DNA of 17,652 nucleotides from Microbacteriaceae bacterium UBA1487. Lineage in GTDB: Bacteria > Actinomycetota > Actinomycetes > Actinomycetales > Microbacteriaceae. The notes beneath the pieces were generated by a model, which did no database searches, was not told where the DNA came from, and saw nothing but the letters and a program-made list of their open reading frames with translations. The stretch lies in the NCBI GenBank assembly GCA_002325245.1, contig DCRR01000005.1:58034-75685 (forward strand), in the 5' to 3' direction. This document shows, one piece after another, positions 1 to 6,196 of the stretch. A program made the translations under genes and the position numbers. Numbering within the stretch: the first letter of the stretch is position 1; the number at the start of each line of letters is the position of its first letter.

Positions 1-861
1 GACCGACTGCTCACCTTCGTGGTGGTCGGCGGCGGCTTCGCCGGCATCGAGGTCTTCGGCGAGCTGCGCAGCTTCGCGAGCGCGCTGATCGGCCAGTACC
101 CGCAGCTGAGCACCGACGACGTGCAGTTCCACCTCATCGAGGCGATGGGCCGCATCATGCCCGAGGTCTCGCTCAAGACCAGCCAGTGGGTCATCAAGAA
201 CCTCGCGCAGCGCGACGCCGAGATCCACCTCGACACGCAGCTCGCGAGCGCCGTCGACGGCAAGATCGAGCTCTCCACGGGCGAGACCTTCGAGTCCGAC
301 CTCATCGTCTGGACCGCCGGCGTCATGGCCAGCCCGATGCTGCGCGGCACGGACCTGCCGCTCGAGCCGCGCGGTCGCGTGACCGTCAAGGCCGACCTCC
401 GCGTCGTGGACGCCGAGGGCGAGATCGTCGCCGACGCCTGGGGCTGCGGCGACGCGGCCGCCGTGCCGGACATCTCCGGCGGCAGCCCGCTGCCCGACGG
501 CTCGTGCGTGCCCAACGCGCAGCACGCGGTGCGCCAGGCCAAGCTGCTCGCGAAGAACCTCGTGGCCGACATCCGCGGCGAGAACCCGCGCGAGTACTTC
601 CACAAGAACCTCGGTGCGGTCGCCGGTCTCGGCCTCTACATCGGCGTGTTCCAGAAGGGCGGCCTCGCGTTCAAGGGCTTCTTCGCCTGGCTGATGCACC
701 GCGGCTACCACGGCTTCGCGATGCCGATGTGGGAGCGCAAGGCCCGCGTCTTCGGCAACTGGATCATCAACTTCCTGTTCCGTCGCGACCTCGTCGGCAT
801 CCCTGCGCGCGAGACGCCGCGCGAAGCCTTCGAGACCTTCGCCTCGCGCCCCAAGGCGTAG
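1..861 (+). CDS. ndh: Type II NADH dehydrogenase (NDH-2), 3' part, 5' end outside window
   Basis: The frame is open from base 1, so the true start lies upstream; the GTG at 19 is internal. Codons 7-17 read VVVGGGFAGIE, the second dinucleotide-binding (NADH) Rossmann fingerprint of two-dinucleotide-binding-domain flavoproteins. W104 begins WTAGVMASPML, a signature of NDH-2 enzymes, and W147 begins WGCGDAAAVPD, the FAD-contacting GD motif. The C-terminal end is rich in aromatic and basic residues (around HRGYHGFAMPMWERK and NWIINFLFRRDLVGI), as expected for the amphipathic helices that dock NDH-2 on the inner face of the membrane. Family role: non-proton-pumping oxidation of NADH with electron transfer to menaquinone. 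The missing N-terminal third would carry the FAD-binding GXGXXG motif. The gene ends in a strong hairpin terminator and is not co-transcribed with what follows. Other flavoprotein disulfide reductase relatives are less likely because of the WTAGV motif. Confidence 0.9.
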   Translation, partial: DRLLTFVVVGGGFAGIEVFGELRSFASALIGQYPQLSTDDVQFHLIEAMGRIMPEVSLKTSQWVIKNLAQRDAEIHLDTQLASAVDGKIELSTGETFESDLIVWTAGVMASPMLRGTDLPLEPRGRVTVKADLRVVDAEGEIVADAWGCGDAAAVPDISGGSPLPDGSCVPNAQHAVRQAKLLAKNLVADIRGENPREYFHKNLGAVAGLGLYIGVFQKGGLAFKGFFAWLMHRGYHGFAMPMWERKARVFGNWIINFLFRRDLVGIPARETPREAFETFASRPKA

Positions 862-900
862 TCGACGACCTCACCGGCCAGCGCTCCGCGCCCGGCCCCA

Positions 901-933
901 CGATGCCCCGCCCCGTCTCCGGGCGGGGCATCG
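901..933 (+). terminator. Intrinsic terminator after ndh
   Basis: A perfect 13-bp stem (901-913 with 921-933, CGATGCCCCGCCC and its complement) encloses a 7-nt loop and starts 39 nt after the ndh stop codon. The T-tract is weak (TCCGTCT), as is common in high-GC actinobacteria. Confidence 0.85.
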
Positions 934-968
934 TCCGTCTCACGCCCGCCCGATCCGCTCCTCGCCCG

Positions 969-994
969 CCCGCTCCGCCCGCCCGCTCCGCCCG
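969..994. repeat. Two perfect tandem copies of a 13-bp C-rich unit
   Basis: CCCGCTCCGCCCG occurs at 969-981 and again at 982-994, inside a longer stretch (about 941-1009) that is almost pure C and G with the C on the plus strand. Slipped-strand low-complexity sequence is the simplest reading; no gene is seen here. Confidence 0.6.
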
Positions 995-1011
995 CGCCGC
1001 CCGCCCGCCAT

Positions 1012-1098
1012 TGACGAAATGCAGGAGATCCGGGCGCGGATGCGCATCCCTGCCCCGGAACGCCGGGCAGTCATCCCCGTTCTTCCTGCATTTCGTCA
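1012..1098. repeat. Dyad element with perfect 15-bp arms (REP/BIME-like)
   Basis: TGACGAAATGCAGGA (1012-1026) is exactly reverse-complemented at 1084-1098, 57 nt apart. Between the arms lie a 12-bp palindrome GGATGCGCATCC (1038-1049) and a hairpin CTGCCC/GGGCAG (1050-1055 with 1065-1070), so the element can fold as two small hairpins on one long stem. The arms are much less GC-rich than the flanks, which suggests a conserved unit and not chance low complexity. It sits in a 357-nt stretch (862-1218) with no credible gene, between the ndh terminator and a tRNA. I see only one copy in this window, so calling it a dispersed repeat is inference. Confidence 0.6.
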
Positions 1099-1218
1099 CC
1101 GAGAGGCGAGGCAGGGGGAGGCAGGAGGGCGGCACCGGGGCGGAGGGAGGCAGAGGCGGAGGCGAGGGCGGGGAGGCTGGGCCGGGCGCGCGAGAGGGAG
1201 CGGTAACGTGAGCGGAGC

Positions 1219-1292
1219 GCTCCCGTAGCCCAATCGGCAGAGGCAGCCGACTTAAAATCGGCCGAGTCTGGGTTCGAGTCCCAGCGGGAGCA
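1219..1292 (+). tRNA. tRNA with UAA anticodon (Leu by anticodon), class I body
   Basis: A full cloverleaf can be drawn. The acceptor stem GCTCCCG/CGGGAGC is 7 perfect pairs (1219-1225 with 1285-1291) and A1292 is the discriminator. The D arm runs 1228-1244, with GG at 1236-1237 and a C-A mismatch at the end of its stem. The anticodon stem GCCGA/TCGGC is 5 pairs (1246-1250, 1258-1262) with loop CTTAAAA, placing TAA at 1253-1255. The T arm is CTGGG-TTCGAGT-CCCAG (1268-1284). CCA is not encoded. The variable loop is only 5 nt (CGAGT, 1263-1267). Bacterial tRNA-Leu is normally class II with a long variable arm, so the amino-acid identity should be treated as open even though the anticodon reads UUA and A73 fits leucine. 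Confidence 0.9.
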
Positions 1293-1339
1293 CGGTTCGC
1301 GGGCGCGGTCGTCCATAGGAAACCGCAAGTATCGCCCCC

Positions 1340-1345
1340 TATATT
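1340..1345 (+). promoter_or_regulatory. -10 element of lemA, leaderless start
   Basis: TATATT lies exactly 6 nt before the ATG at 1352, in a locally AT-rich patch. No Shine-Dalgarno sequence precedes the ATG. This places the transcription start on or beside the A of the start codon. No convincing -35 hexamer is visible. Confidence 0.6.
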
Positions 1346-1351
1346 TGAGCC

Positions 1352-1918
1352 ATGGAACTTCTCCTCGTGGTTGGTGTCATCGTCCTGCTCGCGGTCATCG
1401 TGGGCATCTACCTGTGGTCGACCTACAACGGCCTCGTGCGTCTCAACGTGCGCGTCGACGAGGCGTGGAGCGACATCACGGTGCAGCTCAAGCGCCGCGC
1501 CGACCTCATCCCGAACCTCATCGAGGCCGTCAAGGGCTACGCCGCGCACGAGAAGCAGGTCTTCGAGAACGTGACGAAGGCGCGGTCGGAGACCGTCAAC
1601 GCCTCCACGCCGGCCGAGGCGGGCGTCGCGGAGAACCACTTCCAGTCGGCGCTGAAGAGCCTGTTCGCGGTGGCGGAGGCCTACCCGCAGCTTCAGGCCA
1701 ACCAGAACTTCCTGCAGCTCCAGGGCGAGCTCGTCGACACCGAGGACAAGATTCAGGCCTCGCGCCGCTTCTACAACGGCGGTGTGCGCGAGCTCAACAC
1801 CAAGATCAAGATCTTCCCCAACACGCTGTTCGTGCGGGGGCTCGGCTTCACCGAGCGCGACTTCTTCGAGGTCGACGAGCCGTCTGCGATCGCCGAGCCG
1901 CCGCGCGTCCAGTTCTGA
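1352..1918 (+). CDS. lemA: LemA family membrane protein
   Basis: The 188-residue product has the LemA layout. A single N-terminal membrane helix (about residues 3-22) carries almost no N-terminal extension. It is followed by a helical soluble domain with the hallmark stretch around residues 32-62 (VRVDEAWSDI, QLKRRADLIPNLIEAVKGYA) and, further on, NQNFLQLQGELVDTEDKIQASRRFYN. Length matches the family (about 185-200). The biochemical role of LemA is not settled; in many bacteria the gene sits beside the HtpX protease, as it does here 36 nt upstream of htpX, so a joint envelope-stress function is inferred. The ATG at 1352 is chosen because the LemA helix begins directly after it and the -10 hexamer sits 6 nt before it; the transcript is probably leaderless. 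Confidence 0.93.
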   Translation: MELLLVVGVIVLLAVIVGIYLWSTYNGLVRLNVRVDEAWSDITVQLKRRADLIPNLIEAVKGYAAHEKQVFENVTKARSETVNASTPAEAGVAENHFQSALKSLFAVAEAYPQLQANQNFLQLQGELVDTEDKIQASRRFYNGGVRELNTKIKIFPNTLFVRGLGFTERDFFEVDEPSAIAEPPRVQF

Positions 1919-1954
1919 TTCCGTTCGTGCAGCTGAGTAGTTCAGGAGTGACGC

Positions 1955-2839
1955 GTGTATAGCGCGATTGCGCGGAACAAGCGCAACACCGTTTTCATCA
2001 TCCTGATGTTCATCCTGATCATCGGAGCGCTCGCGACGATCGCGGCCTGGATGACAGAGAACTGGTCGATCGCGATCATCGCGGTGTCGATCGCGATCGT
2101 CTACGCGATCTTCCAGTACTACATGGCGACGCGGGAGACGCTCGCGATGGCGGGCGCCCAGCAGATCGAGAAGCGCGACAACCCGCGGCTGTACCGGATC
2201 GTCGAGAACCTCGCCATCACCGAGGGCATGCCAATGCCGAAGGTGTACATCATCAACGACCCGGCGCCGAACGCCTTCGCCACCGGCCGCGACCCGGAGC
2301 ACGCGGTCGTCGCCGCGACGACGGGGCTGCTCGACATCATGACCGACTCGGAGCTCGAGGGCGTCATGGCGCACGAGATGGGGCACGTCAAGAACTACGA
2401 CATCCGCGTCTCGCTGATCGTCTTCGGACTCGTCATCGCCATCGGTCTGATCGCCGACATCCTGCTGCGCATGGTCTTCTTCGGCGGCCGCGGCCGGAAC
2501 AACAACAACGGCGGCGGCATCATCCTGATCGTCGTCGGTCTTGCGGCGGCGATCCTCGCCCCGCTGGTCGCGGCCGCCGTGCAGGCGGCGGTCTCGCGCC
2601 AGCGCGAGTACCTGGCGGATGCGACGGGCGCGCTCACCACCCGCCACCCGGAGGCGCTCGCGAGCGCCCTGCTCAAGCTGCAGGAGTACGGCCGCCCGGT
2701 CCAGAAGACCAACACGAGCATGTCGCACCTGTGGATCAGCGACCCCAACAAGCCCGGCTTCTTCGCCAAGATGTTCGCCACCCACCCGCCCATCCCGGAC
2801 CGGGTTGCGCGCCTGCGCAACAACGCGACGAAGTTCTAG
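1955..2839 (+). CDS. htpX: HtpX-type membrane zinc metalloprotease (M48)
   Basis: The 294-residue protein has two N-terminal membrane helices (about 11-32 and 35-56), then the zinc site H140-E-M-G-H144 in MAHEMGHVKNYDIR and the third ligand E218 in SRQREYLADATGAL. Two more hydrophobic helices (about 150-175 and 185-208) lie between them, separated by a glycine/asparagine-rich loop (GGRGRNNNNGGG). This is the HtpX arrangement: an inner-membrane protease that degrades misfolded membrane proteins with its active site on the cytoplasmic side. The GTG start is set by an AGGAG at about 1942-1946. Transcription from the lemA promoter is likely, since the gap is 36 nt and holds no terminator. It converges on the minus-strand glycosylase gene 13 nt beyond its stop. 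Confidence 0.95.
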   Translation: MYSAIARNKRNTVFIILMFILIIGALATIAAWMTENWSIAIIAVSIAIVYAIFQYYMATRETLAMAGAQQIEKRDNPRLYRIVENLAITEGMPMPKVYIINDPAPNAFATGRDPEHAVVAATTGLLDIMTDSELEGVMAHEMGHVKNYDIRVSLIVFGLVIAIGLIADILLRMVFFGGRGRNNNNGGGIILIVVGLAAAILAPLVAAAVQAAVSRQREYLADATGALTTRHPEALASALLKLQEYGRPVQKTNTSMSHLWISDPNKPGFFAKMFATHPPIPDRVARLRNNATKF

Positions 2840-2852
2840 CCGAGCCTCGGCG

Positions 2853-4064
2853 CTACTCGGGTGAGGCCATGCCAAGCCCCAGCGCCCCAGCCAGATCGCG
2901 GGCGAGGTCGCCGCGGTCGGCCACGGTGATCGACTCGAGTCCCTGCCAGGCAGCCATCGCCCGCAGCTCGGTGGCGATCCGCTGCTCGATGCCGGCGGGC
3001 GAGTGCGGCTCCCGCCAGGCCGACTGCACGCGCAGCACGCGCGCCTGCCGGTCGTTCTTCAGATCGATGCGGCCGACGAGGCGGTCGTCGACCAGCACCG
3101 GCAGCGTGTAGTACCCGTACACGCGCTTCGACGCCGGCGTGTAGATCTCGATGCGGTAGTGGAAGTCGAACAGCCGCAGCGCTCGATCGCGCTCCCAGAC
3201 GACGGGATCGAAGGGGGAGAGCAGCGCCGTCGCCTCGATGCGACGCGGGATGCGCGCCTCCGTGTGCAGGAACGCCGGCCGCGCCCAGCCCTCGACCGAG
3301 ACCTGACGCACGACGCCCGCGTCTTCCAGCCCGTGCAGCGCCCGTGTCGTGTCGGCGACGGAGAGCCGGTAGTAGTCGCCGATGTCCTTGACGGTGCCGA
3401 TGCCGTGGGCGCGAGCGGCGCGCGCGACGAGCTCGCGCTGCGCGTCCTCGCGCGACACCTCCTGGTCGAGCAGCTCGGTCGGCAGAATTTGCTCGGGCAG
3501 TGCGTAGACGCGTTCGAAGCCGCGGCGGCCGGCGGTGGCGGCGTCCCCGACGAGGAACAGGTGCTCGAGCGCCTCCTTGACGTCGCTCCAGCCCCACCAC
3601 GGACCCCGGCGCACGTTCGCGTCATGCTCCATCTCGCTCGCGGCCATCGGGCCGTTCGCGGCGAGCTCGGCCCGCACCCATGCGAGCATGTCGCCGTGGG
3701 TGCTCGCCCAGCCGTCGGGATTGCGGGCGGCCCGGGCGCGCCACTCGTCCATCCGCCAGCGCCACAGCGGCCAGTCGGCGCGCGGCACGAACGTCGCCAC
3801 GTGCGCCCAGTACTCGAGGTACCGCGCCTTCGGCCGCAGGGTCAGCCGATCGAGCAGCTCCTTGTCGTAGCCGCCGAGCCGAGCGAAGACGGGCAGGTAG
3901 TGGCTGCGTTCGAGCACGTTGACGGAGTCGATCTGCAGGATGCCGAGGCGGTCCAGCAGCAGGTTCAGCTGGCGCGTGCCGACCGTCGCGGGCCTCGGGA
4001 CGCCAAAGCCCTGCGCGGCCAAGGCGATGCGCCGCGCGGATGCGAGCGAGAGCGAATCCTGCAC
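2853..4064 (-). CDS. YcaQ/AlkX family DNA glycosylase (winged-helix, HTH_42)
   Basis: The 403-residue protein matches the winged-helix family that includes E. coli YcaQ (AlkX) and Streptomyces AlkZ, glycosylases that remove bulky or cross-linked alkylated bases. The catalytic-loop region reads LGILQIDSVNVLERSHYLP, giving Q44-I45-D46, the Q-hydrophobic-D form described for the YcaQ/AlkX branch, where AlkZ has Q-hydrophobic-Q. The C-terminal part (from about residue 260: EATALLSPFDPVVWERDRALRLFDFHYRIEIY) is the usual family core and carries K-R-V-Y-G-Y-Y-T-L-P-V-L. The GTG start at 4064 is supported by a -10 hexamer 6 nt upstream and by the family N-terminus (SLASARRIALAAQGF). It stands alone, divergent from the ABC importer operon, with no antibiotic-biosynthesis genes nearby, so a general repair role is more likely than producer self-resistance. 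Confidence 0.88.
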   Translation of the reverse strand: MQDSLSLASARRIALAAQGFGVPRPATVGTRQLNLLLDRLGILQIDSVNVLERSHYLPVFARLGGYDKELLDRLTLRPKARYLEYWAHVATFVPRADWPLWRWRMDEWRARAARNPDGWASTHGDMLAWVRAELAANGPMAASEMEHDANVRRGPWWGWSDVKEALEHLFLVGDAATAGRRGFERVYALPEQILPTELLDQEVSREDAQRELVARAARAHGIGTVKDIGDYYRLSVADTTRALHGLEDAGVVRQVSVEGWARPAFLHTEARIPRRIEATALLSPFDPVVWERDRALRLFDFHYRIEIYTPASKRVYGYYTLPVLVDDRLVGRIDLKNDRQARVLRVQSAWREPHSPAGIEQRIATELRAMAAWQGLESITVADRGDLARDLAGALGLGMASPE

Positions 4065-4070
4065 ACCTCG

Positions 4071-4076
4071 ACCCTA
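4071..4076 (-). promoter_or_regulatory. -10 element of the ycaQ-like gene, leaderless start
   Basis: On the minus strand TAGGGT ends 6 nt before the GTG start at 4064. The same spacing is seen at six other genes in the window, which raises confidence in this modest hexamer. Confidence 0.5.
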
Positions 4077-4147
4077 GTGAGCGGGGCGGACACCGAGCCG
4101 CCACCCCGCGTTCACCTGTTCCACTTCTGCTGGTTGGCGGCGGCTTC

Positions 4148-4209
4148 TAACGTTCGATCGTCGCCGAGGACAGCTGCCTGCCGTTCGGTCGGGCGCTCGG
4201 CGTCACGAT
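4148..4209 (+). promoter_or_regulatory. Possible promoter and leader hairpin of the ABC importer operon
   Basis: TAACGT at 4148-4153 is a possible -10. Downstream, CGCCGAG (4162-4168) pairs with CTCGGCG (4196-4202), extended past small bulges by ATCG (4157-4160) with CGAT (4206-4209). The stem would end 3 nt before the Shine-Dalgarno GGAGG at 4213-4217, so it lies in the 5' leader. A regulatory role is inferred; no known riboswitch class is recognised. Confidence 0.35.
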
Positions 4210-4221
4210 TACGGAGGAAAC

Positions 4222-5343
4222 GTGTTTCGCAAGCACACTCTGATCGGTGTCGGTGCCGTCGCGGCGCTTTCGCTCGGTCTCGCCGGTTGTTCCGGCACCG
4301 CGGAGGCAGGCGACGATGTCGCCGCGACCGCGACGAGCGTTGCCGACTTCGGCACATTCGCCGACCTCGAGGCGGCCGCGATCGCCGAAGGCCAGCTGAA
4401 CGTCATCGCGCTTCCGCGTGACTGGGCGAACTATGGCGAGATCCTGGACGCCTTCGCTGCCAAGTACCCCGAGATCACCATCAACGAGGCCTCGCCGGAC
4501 GCATCGAGCGCCGACGAGATCAAGGCTGCGAAGGATCTTGCGGGTCAGGACACGGCTCCCGACGTCTTCGACATGGGGCTCGCGGTGACGCTCGCGAACA
4601 CCGACCAGTTCGCGCCGTACAAGGTGCAGACCTGGGACGACATCCCGGACGCGCTCAAGGAGGCCAACGGGCTCTGGGTGGGCGACTACGGCGGGTACAT
4701 GGCTCTCGGCTACGACCCCGATGCGGTGGCGGCGCCGACGTCGCTGCAGGACCTGCTCGGCGATGAGTATCGTGGCAAGGTCGCGATCAACGGCGACCCG
4801 ACGCAGGCTGGCGCGGCTTTCGCAGCCGTCGGACTTGCGACCGTGCAGAACGGCGGCGCGCTGGATGACTTCCAGACGGGCATCGACTTCTTCTCGGAGC
4901 TGAACGCCGCCGGCAACTTCCTGAAGATCGACGTGACGACCCCGGCCATCGCCTCCGGCGAGGTTGCGGTCACCTTCGACTGGGACTACCTGCAGCTGAG
5001 CGCGAAGAACTCGCTCGAGGGTCAGCGCAACTGGGAGATCGTCGTTCTGCCCGGGACGGGCTACGCCGGGTACTACAACCAGGCGATCAACATCGACGCG
5101 CCGAATCCGGCCGCCGCGCGCCTGTGGCAGGAGTTCCTGTACAGCGACGAGGCGCAGAACATGTGGCTGAAGGGCGGAGCGCGCCCGGTGCGCGCCGACG
5201 CGATGGCCGCCGCGGGCACGATCGACGAGGCGCTGTGGAACGCGCTTCCCGCGACGCCGGAGACGACGGTCGTTCCGACCGCCGCCCAGAGCGAGGCTGC
5301 GGGCACGCTGCTCGGCGAGAACTGGGCCGCCGCTGTCCAGTAG
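4222..5343 (+). CDS. ABC importer substrate-binding lipoprotein (polyamine/Fe3+ type)
   Basis: The 373-residue protein starts with a lipoprotein signal: basic FRKH, a hydrophobic stretch, then the lipobox LAGC with C23 as the acylated residue, so it is expected to be anchored on the outer face of the membrane. The mature part resembles family-1/6 extracellular solute-binding proteins used by spermidine/putrescine and ferric-iron importers (LPRDWANYGEILDAF, APDVFDMGLAVTLAN, GEVAVTFDWDYLQL, FLYSDEAQNMWLKGGARPV). The GTG at 4222 has a strong GGAGG 4 nt upstream (4213-4217). It is the first gene of a four-gene operon encoding a full importer. The ligand cannot be read from the sequence; a tyrosine triad for iron is not obvious to me, so polyamine, aminophosphonate or another small organic solute remain open. 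Confidence 0.85.
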   Translation: MFRKHTLIGVGAVAALSLGLAGCSGTAEAGDDVAATATSVADFGTFADLEAAAIAEGQLNVIALPRDWANYGEILDAFAAKYPEITINEASPDASSADEIKAAKDLAGQDTAPDVFDMGLAVTLANTDQFAPYKVQTWDDIPDALKEANGLWVGDYGGYMALGYDPDAVAAPTSLQDLLGDEYRGKVAINGDPTQAGAAFAAVGLATVQNGGALDDFQTGIDFFSELNAAGNFLKIDVTTPAIASGEVAVTFDWDYLQLSAKNSLEGQRNWEIVVLPGTGYAGYYNQAINIDAPNPAAARLWQEFLYSDEAQNMWLKGGARPVRADAMAAAGTIDEALWNALPATPETTVVPTAAQSEAAGTLLGENWAAAVQ

Positions 5344-6196
5344 GACTCGTCAGGGGAGGGGAGCGGTCCTCGGGCTGCTCCCCTTCTCGGCGTACATTCT
5401 TCTGTTTCTCCTGCTGCCGACGGCGATTGCGCTCGGCACCGGATTCTTCGATGCGGATGGCCAGCCGACGCTGTCGAACGTCGAAGCGCTTCTCGACCCG
5501 GTGATCCTGCAGGTCTTCGGCAACACCATCTGGGTATCTGGTCTCACCGCCGTGATCGGCGCGGTGCTCGGGGCCGTCACCTCCTACGCGCTGATCGGCG
5601 CCAACCCGACCGGTCTGCTGCGGACCATGGTCGACTCGGCGAGCAGCGTCCTCGCCCAGTTCGGCGGCATCATGCTCGCCTTCGCTTTCATTGCGACGAT
5701 GGGCGCTTCGAGCCTCTTGACGGTGACGCTGCGCGAGCAGTTCGACATCGACATCTACGCCGACGGCGTCTGGCTCTACGAGACGCCGGGCCTGATCTTG
5801 CCCTACATCTACTTCCAAGTCCCCCTGATGATCATCGTCTTCCTGCCCGCGCTCGAAGCCCTGCGCCCGCAGTGGACCGAAGCGAACGCCACGCTCGGCG
5901 GCACCCGGGCCGACTACTGGATGCGGATTGGATTCCCCGTGCTGGCGCCCTCCTTCATCGGCTCGCTCCTGCTGCTGTTTGCGAACGCCTTCTCGTCTTA
6001 TGCGACGGCCGCGGCGCTGATCAGCCAGGGATCGCAGATCGTGCCGCTGCAGATCCGAGCGGCGCTCACGAGCGAGACTGTGCTCGGACGAGCGAACCTC
6101 GCCGGCTCGCTCGCTCTGGGAATGGTCATCGTGATGGTGGTGGTGATGTCGCTCTACGCGCTGCTGGAGCGCCGCGCCACGAGATGGCAGCGATGA
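5333..6196 (+). CDS. ABC importer permease subunit, start codon non-canonical or lost
   Basis: This is an inner-membrane permease of the PotB/FbpB type (binding-protein-dependent transport family) with about six hydrophobic helices; the EAA cytoplasmic-loop region lies around PALEALRPQWTEANATLGGTR. The frame clearly includes a first membrane helix (GLLPFSAYILLFLLLPTAIAL, from about 5372), yet no ATG, GTG or TTG is in frame before it. The first canonical start, GTG 5501, would remove that helix. CTG 5333 gives a natural-looking basic N-terminus, SSRTRQGRG, then the helix, and 287 residues, a normal length; it would overlap the binding-protein gene by 11 nt. An SD-like GGGGAGGGG (5353-5361) sits inside the frame, so a GTC start at 5366 or CTG at 5375 is also possible. 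The 3' end overlaps the next permease in ATGA. The boundary is uncertain; the gene identity is not. Confidence 0.75.
   Translation: MSSRTRQGRGAVLGLLPFSAYILLFLLLPTAIALGTGFFDADGQPTLSNVEALLDPVILQVFGNTIWVSGLTAVIGAVLGAVTSYALIGANPTGLLRTMVDSASSVLAQFGGIMLAFAFIATMGASSLLTVTLREQFDIDIYADGVWLYETPGLILPYIYFQVPLMIIVFLPALEALRPQWTEANATLGGTRADYWMRIGFPVLAPSFIGSLLLLFANAFSSYATAAALISQGSQIVPLQIRAALTSETVLGRANLAGSLALGMVIVMVVVMSLYALLERRATRWQR

Noticed and set aside
1019..1228. Short plus-strand frames in the 1019-1228 spacer
   Set aside because: They consist of arginine/glycine low complexity read through the dyad and the G-rich tract, without a ribosome binding site.
2839..2851. Small palindrome GCCGAG-C-CTCGGC between htpX and the glycosylase gene as a terminator
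   Set aside because: The stem is only 5 usable pairs with a 3-nt loop and no T-tract; too weak to call.
767..2875. Long minus-strand open frame (702 codons) across ndh, tRNA, lemA and htpX
   Set aside because: It crosses the terminator, the tRNA and two well-supported genes; the product is arginine/aspartate-rich low complexity, typical of an antisense shadow in very GC-rich DNA.
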